Below are positions 1 to 7,890 of a DNA stretch of 39,038 nucleotides, piece by piece. The stretch lies in contig CAZMMV010000009.1 of the NCBI GenBank assembly GCA_964567475.1, forward strand, positions 1 to 39,038, in the 5' to 3' direction. The stretch is from CAZMMV01 sp964567475. GTDB taxonomy: Bacteria > Bacillota > Clostridia > Tissierellales > Tissierellaceae. A program made the translations under genes and the position numbers. The notes under the pieces are model-generated. The model saw only the letters and a program-made list of their open reading frames with translations, did no database searches and had not been told where the DNA came from. The stretch's first letter is position 1; every line of letters begins with the position of its first letter.

Positions 1-1928
1 CAGATCATCTGATGGTTATTAGAACTGCAGGACAATCTCACTTTGAAAGTCTTATAGAAGGTACACCTCAAGGTGTAGGTGGAATACCTATTACAAGAAA
101 GCAAGTTAGAGCGCAAAGAAAAGCTTTAGACTATATTGAAGACGAAGTAGGAAGACCAATTAATTATCACTCCTATGTATCTGGTGTAGCAGGACCTGAA
201 ATTGCTGTAATGTTTGCTGAAGAAGGAGTAAATGGAGCCCATCAAGACCCTCAATATAATGTTTTATATAGAAATATAAATATGATTCGTTCTTTTGTAG
301 ATGCTGCAGAAGCTAAAAATATAATGGGTTGGGCAGATATAGCACAGATAGATGGGGCTCATAATGCAAATGCAACTGCAAGAGAAGCTTGGAAGGTAAT
401 GCCAGAACTTATGGTACAACATGGTATTAACTCCATATTTTCACTAAAATGTGGTATAAAGAAAGAAAACATATGTCTTTCTACAGTGCCACCAACTGCA
501 CCACCGGCACCTTGCATGAGGTTAGACTTACCATATGCTGTTGCCTTAAGAGAGTTATTTGCAGATTATAAGATGAGAGCACAAATGAATACAAAGTATA
601 TGCAGTCTTCTACAAGAGAAGCAACTGTAACTCATGTATTAAACTTATTGATTTCTCAGATGACTAGGGCAGAAATTCAATCAACGATAACTCCTGATGA
701 AGGAAGAAACGTACCATGGCATATATATAACATAGAAGCAGTGGATACAGCCAAACAAGCCTTTGCAGGTATGGATGGTTTAACAGATATGTTAGAGATA
801 AAAAGAGACCATGGAGAATTAGCTGATAAAGTAAGAGAATTAAAAGAAAGAGCTATTCTTTATTTAGAAGAAATGTTAGAAGTAGGTGGATATTTCAAGT
901 CAGTAGAAGAAGGATTCTTTGTTGACTCTGGAGAATATCCAGAAAGAAATAGTGATGGTATTATTAGAAAAATAGATGGTGGTGTAGGTGTAGGAACTGT
1001 ATATGAAAGAGATGAAGATTATATGGCACCTGTTACTGCTCATTTTGGATACAATAATGTTAGTCAATATGATGAAGATGCAGTAGATGATCCATCTAAG
1101 CTAATTGGTGGAGGAACATTTGAAAATCCATCTAAGATAATCTTTATTGACGAACTAGATGAAACTGATAATGTTAATGTTAGACTAAAAGAAGTAGAAG
1201 ATCTTAAAAATTCTTCAAAAATTAGACCAGAAGTACAATGGCTTGGTGATGGTGTAATATTGATTACTTTATTTTTACCTACTGATGAAAGAACAGCTGA
1301 ATTTGCAGCTATAGAAATAGGTAAAAAAATGGGACTTAAAGAAGTAGAAGTGATTAATAAGGAAATAATGCAAGAAGCCGAAGGTACTCGAATAGAATTA
1401 AAAGGTACAGTGGACTTTTCAATAGATTTAGATAAATTAGTTATACCACCAAAACCAAAAGTATTAACAGAAGATGAAATAAGAGCAGATGTAAAAGAAC
1501 ATCCTATGAAGGTAGTAGCTGCTACTGTGGGAGAAGATGAACACTCTGTAGGAATGAGAGAGATTATTGATATCAAACATGGAGGAATAGAAGGATATGG
1601 AATTGAATGTCATATGCTAGGTACTTCAGTTCCAGTAGAAAAATTAGTAGATGCAGCTATAGAGCTGAATGCAGATGCTATTTTAGCATCAACCATTATT
1701 TCTCATGATGATATTCATTATAAAAATATGAAAAAACTTAATGAATTAGCTATTGAAAAAGGCATTAGAGATACAGTAATGATTGCAGGTGGAGGAACAC
1801 AGGTATCTAATGAAATGGCCGTTAAAGCAGGTATGGATGCAGGATTTGGAAGGGGTTCCAATGGAGCTCAAGTTGCTACATTTTTAATTGAAAAAAGAAG
1901 AGAGATGAGAAATAAAAATGAGGATTGA
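1..1928 (+). CDS. oraE: D-ornithine 4,5-aminomutase, large (E) subunit, 5' truncated
   Basis: This is the adenosylcobalamin- and PLP-dependent subunit that converts D-ornithine to 2,4-diaminopentanoate in anaerobic ornithine oxidation. The frame is already open at base 3 (Asp-His-Leu, then the Met at 12), so the window edge cuts the gene; known OraE proteins have roughly 100 more N-terminal residues. Counting from the Met at 12, the B12-binding motif DxHxxG is DEHSVG around residue 509, with the cobalt-ligand His at 511. Eleven residues on, in DIKHGG, is Lys522, the expected PLP Schiff-base lysine; that spacing is characteristic of OraE. The rest is full length and follows Clostridium sticklandii OraE closely from memory. 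The stop overlaps the next start by 11 bases. The small subunit gene oraS is expected just upstream, outside the window. Confidence 0.97.
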   Translation, partial: DHLMVIRTAGQSHFESLIEGTPQGVGGIPITRKQVRAQRKALDYIEDEVGRPINYHSYVSGVAGPEIAVMFAEEGVNGAHQDPQYNVLYRNINMIRSFVDAAEAKNIMGWADIAQIDGAHNANATAREAWKVMPELMVQHGINSIFSLKCGIKKENICLSTVPPTAPPAPCMRLDLPYAVALRELFADYKMRAQMNTKYMQSSTREATVTHVLNLLISQMTRAEIQSTITPDEGRNVPWHIYNIEAVDTAKQAFAGMDGLTDMLEIKRDHGELADKVRELKERAILYLEEMLEVGGYFKSVEEGFFVDSGEYPERNSDGIIRKIDGGVGVGTVYERDEDYMAPVTAHFGYNNVSQYDEDAVDDPSKLIGGGTFENPSKIIFIDELDETDNVNVRLKEVEDLKNSSKIRPEVQWLGDGVILITLFLPTDERTAEFAAIEIGKKMGLKEVEVINKEIMQEAEGTRIELKGTVDFSIDLDKLVIPPKPKVLTEDEIRADVKEHPMKVVAATVGEDEHSVGMREIIDIKHGGIEGYGIECHMLGTSVPVEKLVDAAIELNADAILASTIISHDDIHYKNMKKLNELAIEKGIRDTVMIAGGGTQVSNEMAVKAGMDAGFGRGSNGAQVATFLIEKRREMRNKNED

Positions 1929-3297
1929 TCTTTTAGTAGCTGAAATAGGTAGCACTACTACTGTGGTTAATGCTTTTGACAAGCTTGGTACTTGCCCAAT
2001 ATTTATTGGGCAGGGTCAAGCTGCTACATCTGTATTAGAAGGTGATGTAAATATTGGTTTGGAAAAAGCAATAGATGATCTGAGACAAAATCTTTCAGAA
2101 GATACGATAGATTATATTGAACTGATAGCTACTAGCTCTGCTGCAGGAGGGCTTAAGATGACAGTCCATGGATTAGTCTATGACATGACAGTTAGGGCTG
2201 CTAAAGAAGCTGCATTAGGTGCAGGTGCCAATATAAAGCAAATCACTTCAGGTAAACTTAGAAAATCAGATTTAAAGAAAATCAAGGAAGTAAAACCTAA
2301 TATTATTTTAATAGCCGGCGGAGTAGATTATGGTGAAAGAGATACAGCACTTTATAATTCTGAGCTTATAGCTGAAATGGATTTAAATATTCCAATTATA
2401 TATGCAGGAAATATTCAAAATCATGAAGAAGTAAAAGAAATATTTCAGGGAAAAAATACAGAATTATATTTAGTAGATAATGTTTATCCAAGAATAGATG
2501 AATTAAATGTTGAGCCTACCAGGAAAGTAATTCAAGATGTTTTTGAAAAACATATAATACATGCTCCAGGAATGGAAAATGTAAGAAAAATGGTTACAGG
2601 TAATATCATGCCTACGCCAGGTGCAGTAATGCAAGCTTCAAAGTTATTGCATGATAACATAGGAAATTTAATTACTATAGATGTTGGTGGAGCTACAACA
2701 GATGTTCACTCTGTTACTGAGGATAGTGATGAAATTTCAAGAATATTATTAAATCCAGAACCTAAAGCAAAGCGTACAGTAGAAGGTGATTTGGGTGTTT
2801 ATATAAATATGAAAAATATTGTAAAATCCTTAGGACTTGATGGTCTATCACAAAACTTAAATATTGATTTAGATGATTTAGATGAATTGATAGAAAATCA
2901 TAAAGCTATTCCTGTAAATGATTTGGAAAAGAAGTTTGTAGAAGAGTTAACAACATATGCTACAATCACAGCAGTCAGAAGACATGCAGGTCGACTAAAG
3001 GATTTATATGGTCCAAGTGGTAAAAAAACTATTGCAGAAGGAAAGGATTTAACTGAAGTAAAATATATAATAGGTACCGGTGGAGCATTGACTAGATTGC
3101 CTAATAGAAATAAGATACTTAAAAAGATTCCATTATCAAATAAAGGCAATTACTTGCTTCCAGGTACTCAAGTAAAAGTATTGATAGACAATCATTATAT
3201 AATGGCTTCTTTAGGAGTAATGTCTAAAAAGTATCCAGAAGTTGCTTTACAACTATTAAATAAAAGCTTGGAGGAAAAAAATAATGACTTATCCTAA
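1918..3297 (+). CDS. MutL/GlmL-like ASKHA ATPase of the ornithine mutase operon
   Basis: A 459-residue protein of the GlmL/MutL family, actin/Hsp70-fold ATPases that accompany B12-dependent carbon-skeleton and amino mutases and are thought to act as reactivation chaperones. The N-terminal phosphate loop reads AEIGSTTTVVNAF (about residues 8-20) and a second loop, DVGGATTDVHS, lies near residue 255. Both are typical of ASKHA folds. It overlaps oraE by 11 bases and the racemase gene by 14, so the three are translationally coupled. Known ornithine clusters have a MutL-like gene at this position between oraE and orr. Its role in re-activating OraSE after cofactor damage is inferred from the family and position. 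Confidence 0.9.
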   Translation: MRIDLLVAEIGSTTTVVNAFDKLGTCPIFIGQGQAATSVLEGDVNIGLEKAIDDLRQNLSEDTIDYIELIATSSAAGGLKMTVHGLVYDMTVRAAKEAALGAGANIKQITSGKLRKSDLKKIKEVKPNIILIAGGVDYGERDTALYNSELIAEMDLNIPIIYAGNIQNHEEVKEIFQGKNTELYLVDNVYPRIDELNVEPTRKVIQDVFEKHIIHAPGMENVRKMVTGNIMPTPGAVMQASKLLHDNIGNLITIDVGGATTDVHSVTEDSDEISRILLNPEPKAKRTVEGDLGVYINMKNIVKSLGLDGLSQNLNIDLDDLDELIENHKAIPVNDLEKKFVEELTTYATITAVRRHAGRLKDLYGPSGKKTIAEGKDLTEVKYIIGTGGALTRLPNRNKILKKIPLSNKGNYLLPGTQVKVLIDNHYIMASLGVMSKKYPEVALQLLNKSLEEKNNDLS

Positions 3298-4348
3298 AAT
3301 GACAGTAAATCTAGACACTATTAAAAATAATACAAAATCTATGGTTGACTTATGCAATAAGAGAGATATAAAAGTTGCTGGAGTAACTAAGGTTTTTTGT
3401 GGAAATCCCAAAATAGCCAAGGCATATATTGACGGGGGTTTAAGCTATTTAGCAGACTCAAGAATAGAAAATTTAATAAAATTAAAGGATTTTGATATTC
3501 CTAAAGTAATGCTTAGATTATCTATGAAGTCTCAAGCAGAAATGGTAGTTGAATATTCAGATATATCATTGAATTCTGAAATAGATACAATAAGAGAACT
3601 TTCTAAAAAGGCAATTGAAAAGGGAAAAGTTCATGAAATAATATTAATGGTAGATTTGGGGGATTTGCGAGAAGGATTTTTTAATGAAGAAGAATTATTT
3701 TCAGCAGTTGAAGAAATTATATTATTAAAAGGTGTTAAATTAATAGGAATAGGAACTAATTTAACTTGCTATGGTGGAGTTATTCCCAATGAGAAAAATC
3801 TAGGTAGGTTAAATGAAATAAATAAAGAAATAAAAGAAAAATATAATTTAGATTTGGAAATAGTATCTGGTGGTAATTCAAGTTCTGTGTATTTATTAGA
3901 GGAATCTAAAATGGAAGGAATTAACAATTTAAGATTAGGGGAAACTTTAATACTTGGAACTGAAGCAGCTTACGGTAAACAAATGAAGGGAACTAAAAAT
4001 GATGCATTTCATCTTCAAGTAGAAGTAATAGAAATAAAGGAGAAACCTTCTGTTCCTACTGGTGAGATAGGTAAGGATGCATTTGGAAAGACTCCTACTT
4101 TTGTAGATCGAGGATGTCGTAAAAGAATTATTTGTGCTGTAGGTAAACAAGATACTGATTTTGATGGTTTGTATCCAATGGATGAAGGTATAATAATTTT
4201 AGGTGGAAGTTCTGATCACTTAATTTTAGATGGTTCAGATAGTGAAATAGATTATAAAATTGGAGATATAATAGAATTTAGAATGACATATGTAAGTATA
4301 TTAAGAGCCATGACTTCTGAATATATATCTAAGGAATTATTAGATTAA
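3284..4348 (+). CDS. orr: ornithine racemase (alanine racemase-like fold)
   Basis: A 354-residue PLP enzyme of the alanine-racemase N-terminal fold. The cofactor lysine is probably Lys36 in VAGVTKVFCGN, and LADSRIENL follows as in this family. Ornithine racemase makes D-ornithine from L-ornithine, the substrate for OraSE, so it completes a pathway step with the two upstream genes. The start is ATG at 3284, 14 bases inside the preceding gene, with a GGAGG Shine-Dalgarno at about 3271. A strong hairpin terminator follows, so this is the last gene of the operon. The family also contains alanine racemases and amino-acid racemases of other specificity; the ornithine call rests on the conserved oraE-mutL-orr order. 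Confidence 0.92.
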   Translation: MTYPKMTVNLDTIKNNTKSMVDLCNKRDIKVAGVTKVFCGNPKIAKAYIDGGLSYLADSRIENLIKLKDFDIPKVMLRLSMKSQAEMVVEYSDISLNSEIDTIRELSKKAIEKGKVHEIILMVDLGDLREGFFNEEELFSAVEEIILLKGVKLIGIGTNLTCYGGVIPNEKNLGRLNEINKEIKEKYNLDLEIVSGGNSSSVYLLEESKMEGINNLRLGETLILGTEAAYGKQMKGTKNDAFHLQVEVIEIKEKPSVPTGEIGKDAFGKTPTFVDRGCRKRIICAVGKQDTDFDGLYPMDEGIIILGGSSDHLILDGSDSEIDYKIGDIIEFRMTYVSILRAMTSEYISKELLD

Positions 4349-4374
4349 AGTTAATATTGTAATAATTATTAGGT

Positions 4375-4406
4375 AAAAAACTGAATTTATATAAATTCAG
4401 TTTTTT
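4375..4406 (+). terminator. terminator of ornithine operon
   Basis: A perfect hairpin: six As, CTGAATTTAT, its complement and six Ts. It is symmetrical enough to work on both strands. It lies 26 bases after the orr stop. Confidence 0.9.
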
Positions 4407-4491
4407 ATATTTTATTTTTAAAGGTATATAATTGACTAATAAAAATATATACTATAAAATTACATATAAATTAGAAAAAATGGGTGATGAA

Positions 4492-5799
4492 ATGGATTTA
4501 TTTACATTAAGCATGAAAGAAAAATTAAAAAAGAATGCTCCTCTTGCAGATCGAATGAGACCAGAAGTGGTAGATGAATTTGTAGGTCAAAATCATATTC
4601 TTGGACAAGGTAAATTTTTAAATAGATCAATAAAAGCTGATAGAATTACTTCTATGATATTTTATGGTCCTCCTGGTACTGGAAAAACTACTTTGGCTAT
4701 GATTATTGCTAATAGAACAAATATGATATTTGAAAAGATATCAGCAGTTACTTCTGGAGTAAAGGACATAAGACAAGTAATGACAAGGGCTGAAGAAAGC
4801 TTGAAATTAAACAATAAAAGAACGATTCTTTTTATAGATGAGATTCATAGATTTAATAAATCTCAACAGGATGCACTTTTACCTTTTGTAGAAAGAGGTA
4901 TTATTATATTAATAGGTGCAACTACAGAAAATCCTTATTTTGAAGTTAATAAGGCCCTTTTATCTAGGGTTATGGTATTACAACTATATCCTTTGGAAAA
5001 AGAAGATTTAAAAAAACTTTCTAAATATGCACTAAATAACAATGAAAAAGGTTTAGGCAAATATAAGGTAGATATAAGTGAAGATGCTATTGATTATCTG
5101 ATCACTATATCAGAGGGAGATGGAAGAACCCTTTTAAATTCCTTAGAAATAGGGGTTTTATCAACACCAGAAAACCATAAGGGTATAATTCAAATTGATT
5201 TAGATACAATAAAATCATCTATTCAAATTAAAACAGCCAAATATGATAAGGGCGGAGATGAACATTATAATACTATATCTGCTTTTATAAAGAGTATGAG
5301 AGGCTCAGATCCGGATGCAACTCTATATTGGCTGGCTAAGATGATAAATGCAGGGGAAGATCCTAAATTTATAGCTAGAAGGATAATAATATTTGCATCA
5401 GAAGATATAGGAAATGCAGATCCTAATGCATTAAATATAGCTATATCTACTTTCAATGCAGTTAATATTATAGGGATGCCAGAGGGAAGAATAAATCTAG
5501 CACAGGGAGCTCTCTATATGGCAACAGCAGCAAAGAGCAATTCAGCATATGTGGGAATAGATAAGGCTTTAGCAGATATAAAATCTAAAGAAATAGGAGA
5601 GGTTCCCTCTCATTTAAAAGATGGACATTATCCAGGTGCTAAAAAATTAGGACATGGTAAAGGCTATAAATATCCTCATGATTATGAAGATGCCATGGTA
5701 AATCAACAATATTTACCAGATGAATTTGTGGGGAAAAAATACTATAATCCTACTGATAATGGTTATGAAAAAGAAATAAAAAGAAGATTAGAAAAATAG
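4492..5799 (+). CDS. rarA: replication-associated recombination protein RarA/MgsA (AAA+ ATPase)
   Basis: A 435-residue AAA+ ATPase related to clamp-loader subunits and RuvB, acting at stalled replication forks. Walker A is GPPGTGKT (residues 59-66), Walker B is LFIDEIHRF, and the sensor-type stretch IGATTENPYFEVN follows. The C-terminal half has the MgsA-type signature GHYPGAKKLGHGKGYKYPHD. I chose ATG 4492 because GGGTGA lies just upstream and the N-terminal sequence then matches the family (short leader, then PLADRMRP). The frame stays open upstream to a TTG at 4432, but that extension has no ribosome site. Bacillus has rarA (yrvN) beside the rrf2-iscS genes; here two synthetase genes and other cargo sit in between. 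The asnS promoter begins one base after its stop. Confidence 0.95.
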   Translation: MDLFTLSMKEKLKKNAPLADRMRPEVVDEFVGQNHILGQGKFLNRSIKADRITSMIFYGPPGTGKTTLAMIIANRTNMIFEKISAVTSGVKDIRQVMTRAEESLKLNNKRTILFIDEIHRFNKSQQDALLPFVERGIIILIGATTENPYFEVNKALLSRVMVLQLYPLEKEDLKKLSKYALNNNEKGLGKYKVDISEDAIDYLITISEGDGRTLLNSLEIGVLSTPENHKGIIQIDLDTIKSSIQIKTAKYDKGGDEHYNTISAFIKSMRGSDPDATLYWLAKMINAGEDPKFIARRIIIFASEDIGNADPNALNIAISTFNAVNIIGMPEGRINLAQGALYMATAAKSNSAYVGIDKALADIKSKEIGEVPSHLKDGHYPGAKKLGHGKGYKYPHDYEDAMVNQQYLPDEFVGKKYYNPTDNGYEKEIKRRLEK

Positions 5800-5828
5800 T
5801 TGACAATTAGTATTTTAATATCTATAAT
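5800..5828 (+). promoter_or_regulatory. sigma-A promoter of T-box asnS
   Basis: TTGACA at 5800-5805, a 17-base spacer and TATAAT at 5823-5828. Both hexamers match consensus exactly. The -35 starts immediately after the rarA stop codon. Confidence 0.92.
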
Positions 5829-5834
5829 AGTGTA

Positions 5835-6097
5835 AAGTGAAAAACTTTGATGGGAAGAGTAGATATAAGATGTAATTATAGGGAGTCCATGATAGTGGAA
5901 CATGGATATGAAACTTATATTGAAAAACAGCCTTGAGTTTCTAATGGAAATCTAAGAGAGTACATTTAGAGGGCATCACACCCTTATATGTGAAGCACAT
6001 TATTGTGTCTTAAAGTGGCATTAGCAATTAGGGTGGTACCGCGAAATTCAAACTTTCGTCTCTATGAATAAAAGAGATGAAGGTTTTATTTTTTTTA
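5835..6097 (+). ncRNA. T-box leader (tRNA-Asn responsive) of asnS
   Basis: This fills the 347-base gap before asnS. The T-box sequence AGGGTGGTACCGCG is at 6030-6043, where the NCCA end of uncharged tRNA would pair. A terminator follows: 6052-6063 pairs with 6073-6084 (two wobble pairs), then a T-rich run. In Stem I, ATATAAG near 5864 pairs with CTTATAT near 5914, with a TCCATG/CATGGA hairpin at the tip. An AAC triplet at 5912-5914 lies on the 3' side of the internal loop and is the likely asparagine specifier. Uncharged tRNA-Asn would favour the antiterminator and read-through into asnS. The specifier assignment is by eye. Confidence 0.93.
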
Positions 6098-6146
6098 TGA
6101 TCTAGTATAAAGAAACTATAAAATTTGTAGCAAGAAAGGAGAAAAT

Positions 6147-7535
6147 ATGAAAGCAACAATTAAAGATATTTACAGAGATACAGAAAAATATTTAGATCAA
6201 GAAGTAATTCTAGAAGGTTGGATTAGAACTTCAAGAACATCAAAATCTTTTGGATTTATTGAATTAAATGATGGAACATTTTTTAAGAATTTACAAATAG
6301 TTATTGATGAGGATTTAGAAAATTTTAAGGAAATCGGTAAGTTGGCCCTTAGTTCTTCAATTAAAGTTCAAGGTAAATTAGTAGAAACTCCAGGAGCAAA
6401 ACAAGCTTTTGAAATAAAGGCTACAAAGGTTGAGGTTGAAGGATATTCATCATCTGATTATCCACTTCAAAAGAAAAGACATACATTTGAGTATATGAGA
6501 ACAATTGCTCATTTAAGACCTAGGGCAAACACATTTAACGCAGTGTTTAGAGTAAGGTCAGTTCTTTCCTATGCTATACATAAGTTTTTTCAGGAAAGAG
6601 AATTTGTATATGTCCATACTCCAATAATTACTGCATCTGATGCTGAGGGAGCAGGAGAAATGTTTCATGTAACTACATTAGATTTAAATGATATACCCTT
6701 AACTGAGGAAAAAGAAATAGATTACTCTAAAGACTTCTTTAGAGATAAAGTAGGATTAGCTGTTTCTGGACAATTACAAGGAGAAGCATTTGCTCATGCT
6801 TATAGAAATATTTACACTTTTGGACCTACATTTAGAGCAGAGAACTCAAATACAACAAGACATGCTGCAGAATTTTGGATGGTAGAACCAGAAATAGCTT
6901 TTGCAGATTTAAATGATAATATGAAATTGGCTGAAGATATGCTTAAATATATAATTAAATATGTAATGGAAAATGCTAAAGAAGAAATGGAATTTTTCAA
7001 TAGTTTTATTGATAAAGGATTAATTGAAAGACTAGAAAATATAGTAAATAACGATTTTGAATGTATAACATATACTGAAGCTGTTGATTTATTATTAAAA
7101 TCAGGAGAAAAATTTGAATACCCAGTTAAATGGGGTATTGACTTACAAACTGAGCATGAAAGATATATTACTGAAAAAATATATAAAAAACCTGTATTTG
7201 TAATAAATTATCCTAAGGAAATAAAAGCTTTCTATATGAAAATGAATGAGGACAATAAAACTGTTGCTGCAATGGATTTATTGGTTCCAGGAATAGGAGA
7301 AATCATAGGAGGTTCCCAAAGAGAAGATAGACTTGATGTTTTAGAGCAAAAAATAATAGATAATGGAATGGATAAAGATGAGTATTGGTGGTATTTAGAA
7401 TTAAGAAAATATGGTGGAACTACTCATTCTGGATATGGCTTAGGTTTTGAAAGGGCTCTTATGTATATAACAGGAATGACTAATATAAGAGATGTAATAC
7501 CTTTTCCTAGAACAGTAAATTCAGCAGAATTTTAA
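6147..7535 (+). CDS. asnS: asparaginyl-tRNA synthetase
   Basis: A 462-residue class IIb synthetase that charges tRNA-Asn. The N-terminal OB-fold anticodon-binding domain occupies roughly residues 1-115 (VILEGWIRTSRTSKSFGFIELNDG). The catalytic domain has motif 2 around FGPTFRAENSNTTRHAAEFWMVEPE and motif 3 at GYGLGFERALMYITG near the C-terminus, the latter being the class II ATP-binding arginine motif. The length is normal for AsnRS. The ribosome site AAGGAG lies 8 bases before the ATG. It is transcribed alone behind its T-box leader and is followed by a second T-box unit. The T-box specifier and the motif 2 sequence favour Asn over Asp. Confidence 0.96.
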   Translation: MKATIKDIYRDTEKYLDQEVILEGWIRTSRTSKSFGFIELNDGTFFKNLQIVIDEDLENFKEIGKLALSSSIKVQGKLVETPGAKQAFEIKATKVEVEGYSSSDYPLQKKRHTFEYMRTIAHLRPRANTFNAVFRVRSVLSYAIHKFFQEREFVYVHTPIITASDAEGAGEMFHVTTLDLNDIPLTEEKEIDYSKDFFRDKVGLAVSGQLQGEAFAHAYRNIYTFGPTFRAENSNTTRHAAEFWMVEPEIAFADLNDNMKLAEDMLKYIIKYVMENAKEEMEFFNSFIDKGLIERLENIVNNDFECITYTEAVDLLLKSGEKFEYPVKWGIDLQTEHERYITEKIYKKPVFVINYPKEIKAFYMKMNEDNKTVAAMDLLVPGIGEIIGGSQREDRLDVLEQKIIDNGMDKDEYWWYLELRKYGGTTHSGYGLGFERALMYITGMTNIRDVIPFPRTVNSAEF

Positions 7536-7544
7536 AAGTTTTTC

Positions 7545-7573
7545 TTGATTTTATAAAATATATTGGTTATAAT
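7545..7573 (+). promoter_or_regulatory. sigma-A promoter of T-box leuS
   Basis: TTGATT at 7545-7550, a 17-base spacer and TATAAT at 7568-7573. It starts 10 bases after the asnS stop. Confidence 0.85.
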
Positions 7574-7579
7574 AGTTTC

Positions 7580-7808
7580 AAGTTAATAAATACTGTGATA
7601 GAAAGTAGTAGATTCTATACTGATTAAAGAGAGCTATTTTGGGGTGAGAGATAGTATCAGTTAAAATTGAACTTGTTCTTGAGTAACTAAGCTAGAATCT
7701 TAGTCGGTTTAATGCCGTTATATTATTAAGTGGATATTAATATCAACAAGAGTGGTACCGCGGAACTAAACCTTTCGTCTCTATATAAGAGATGAAAGGT
7801 TTATTTTT
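7580..7808 (+). ncRNA. T-box leader (tRNA-Leu responsive) of leuS
   Basis: This fills the 355-base gap before leuS. The T-box sequence AGTGGTACCGCG is at 7751-7762. The terminator pairs 7768-7782 with 7788-7802 through a five-base loop and ends in a T run. Stem I includes ACTGAT near 7619 pairing with ATCAGT near 7656. Beyond it GAACTTG offers CTT as a leucine specifier, which is less certain than the T-box itself. Between the terminator and the leuS ribosome site, 7858-7876 forms a small TTGCCAA/TTGGCAA hairpin of unknown importance. Confidence 0.92.
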
Positions 7809-7890
7809 TGTAAAAATTTAGTAATCAATTTTTAATCTTAATTAATAATTTAAAATTTTGCCAATTGAGTTGGCAACAGGAGGAATAGAT

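Noticed and set aside
7858..7876. TTGCCAA/TTGGCAA hairpin before leuS as a separate regulator
   Set aside because: Only seven pairs with no U tract or link to the ribosome site; the T-box explains leuS control.
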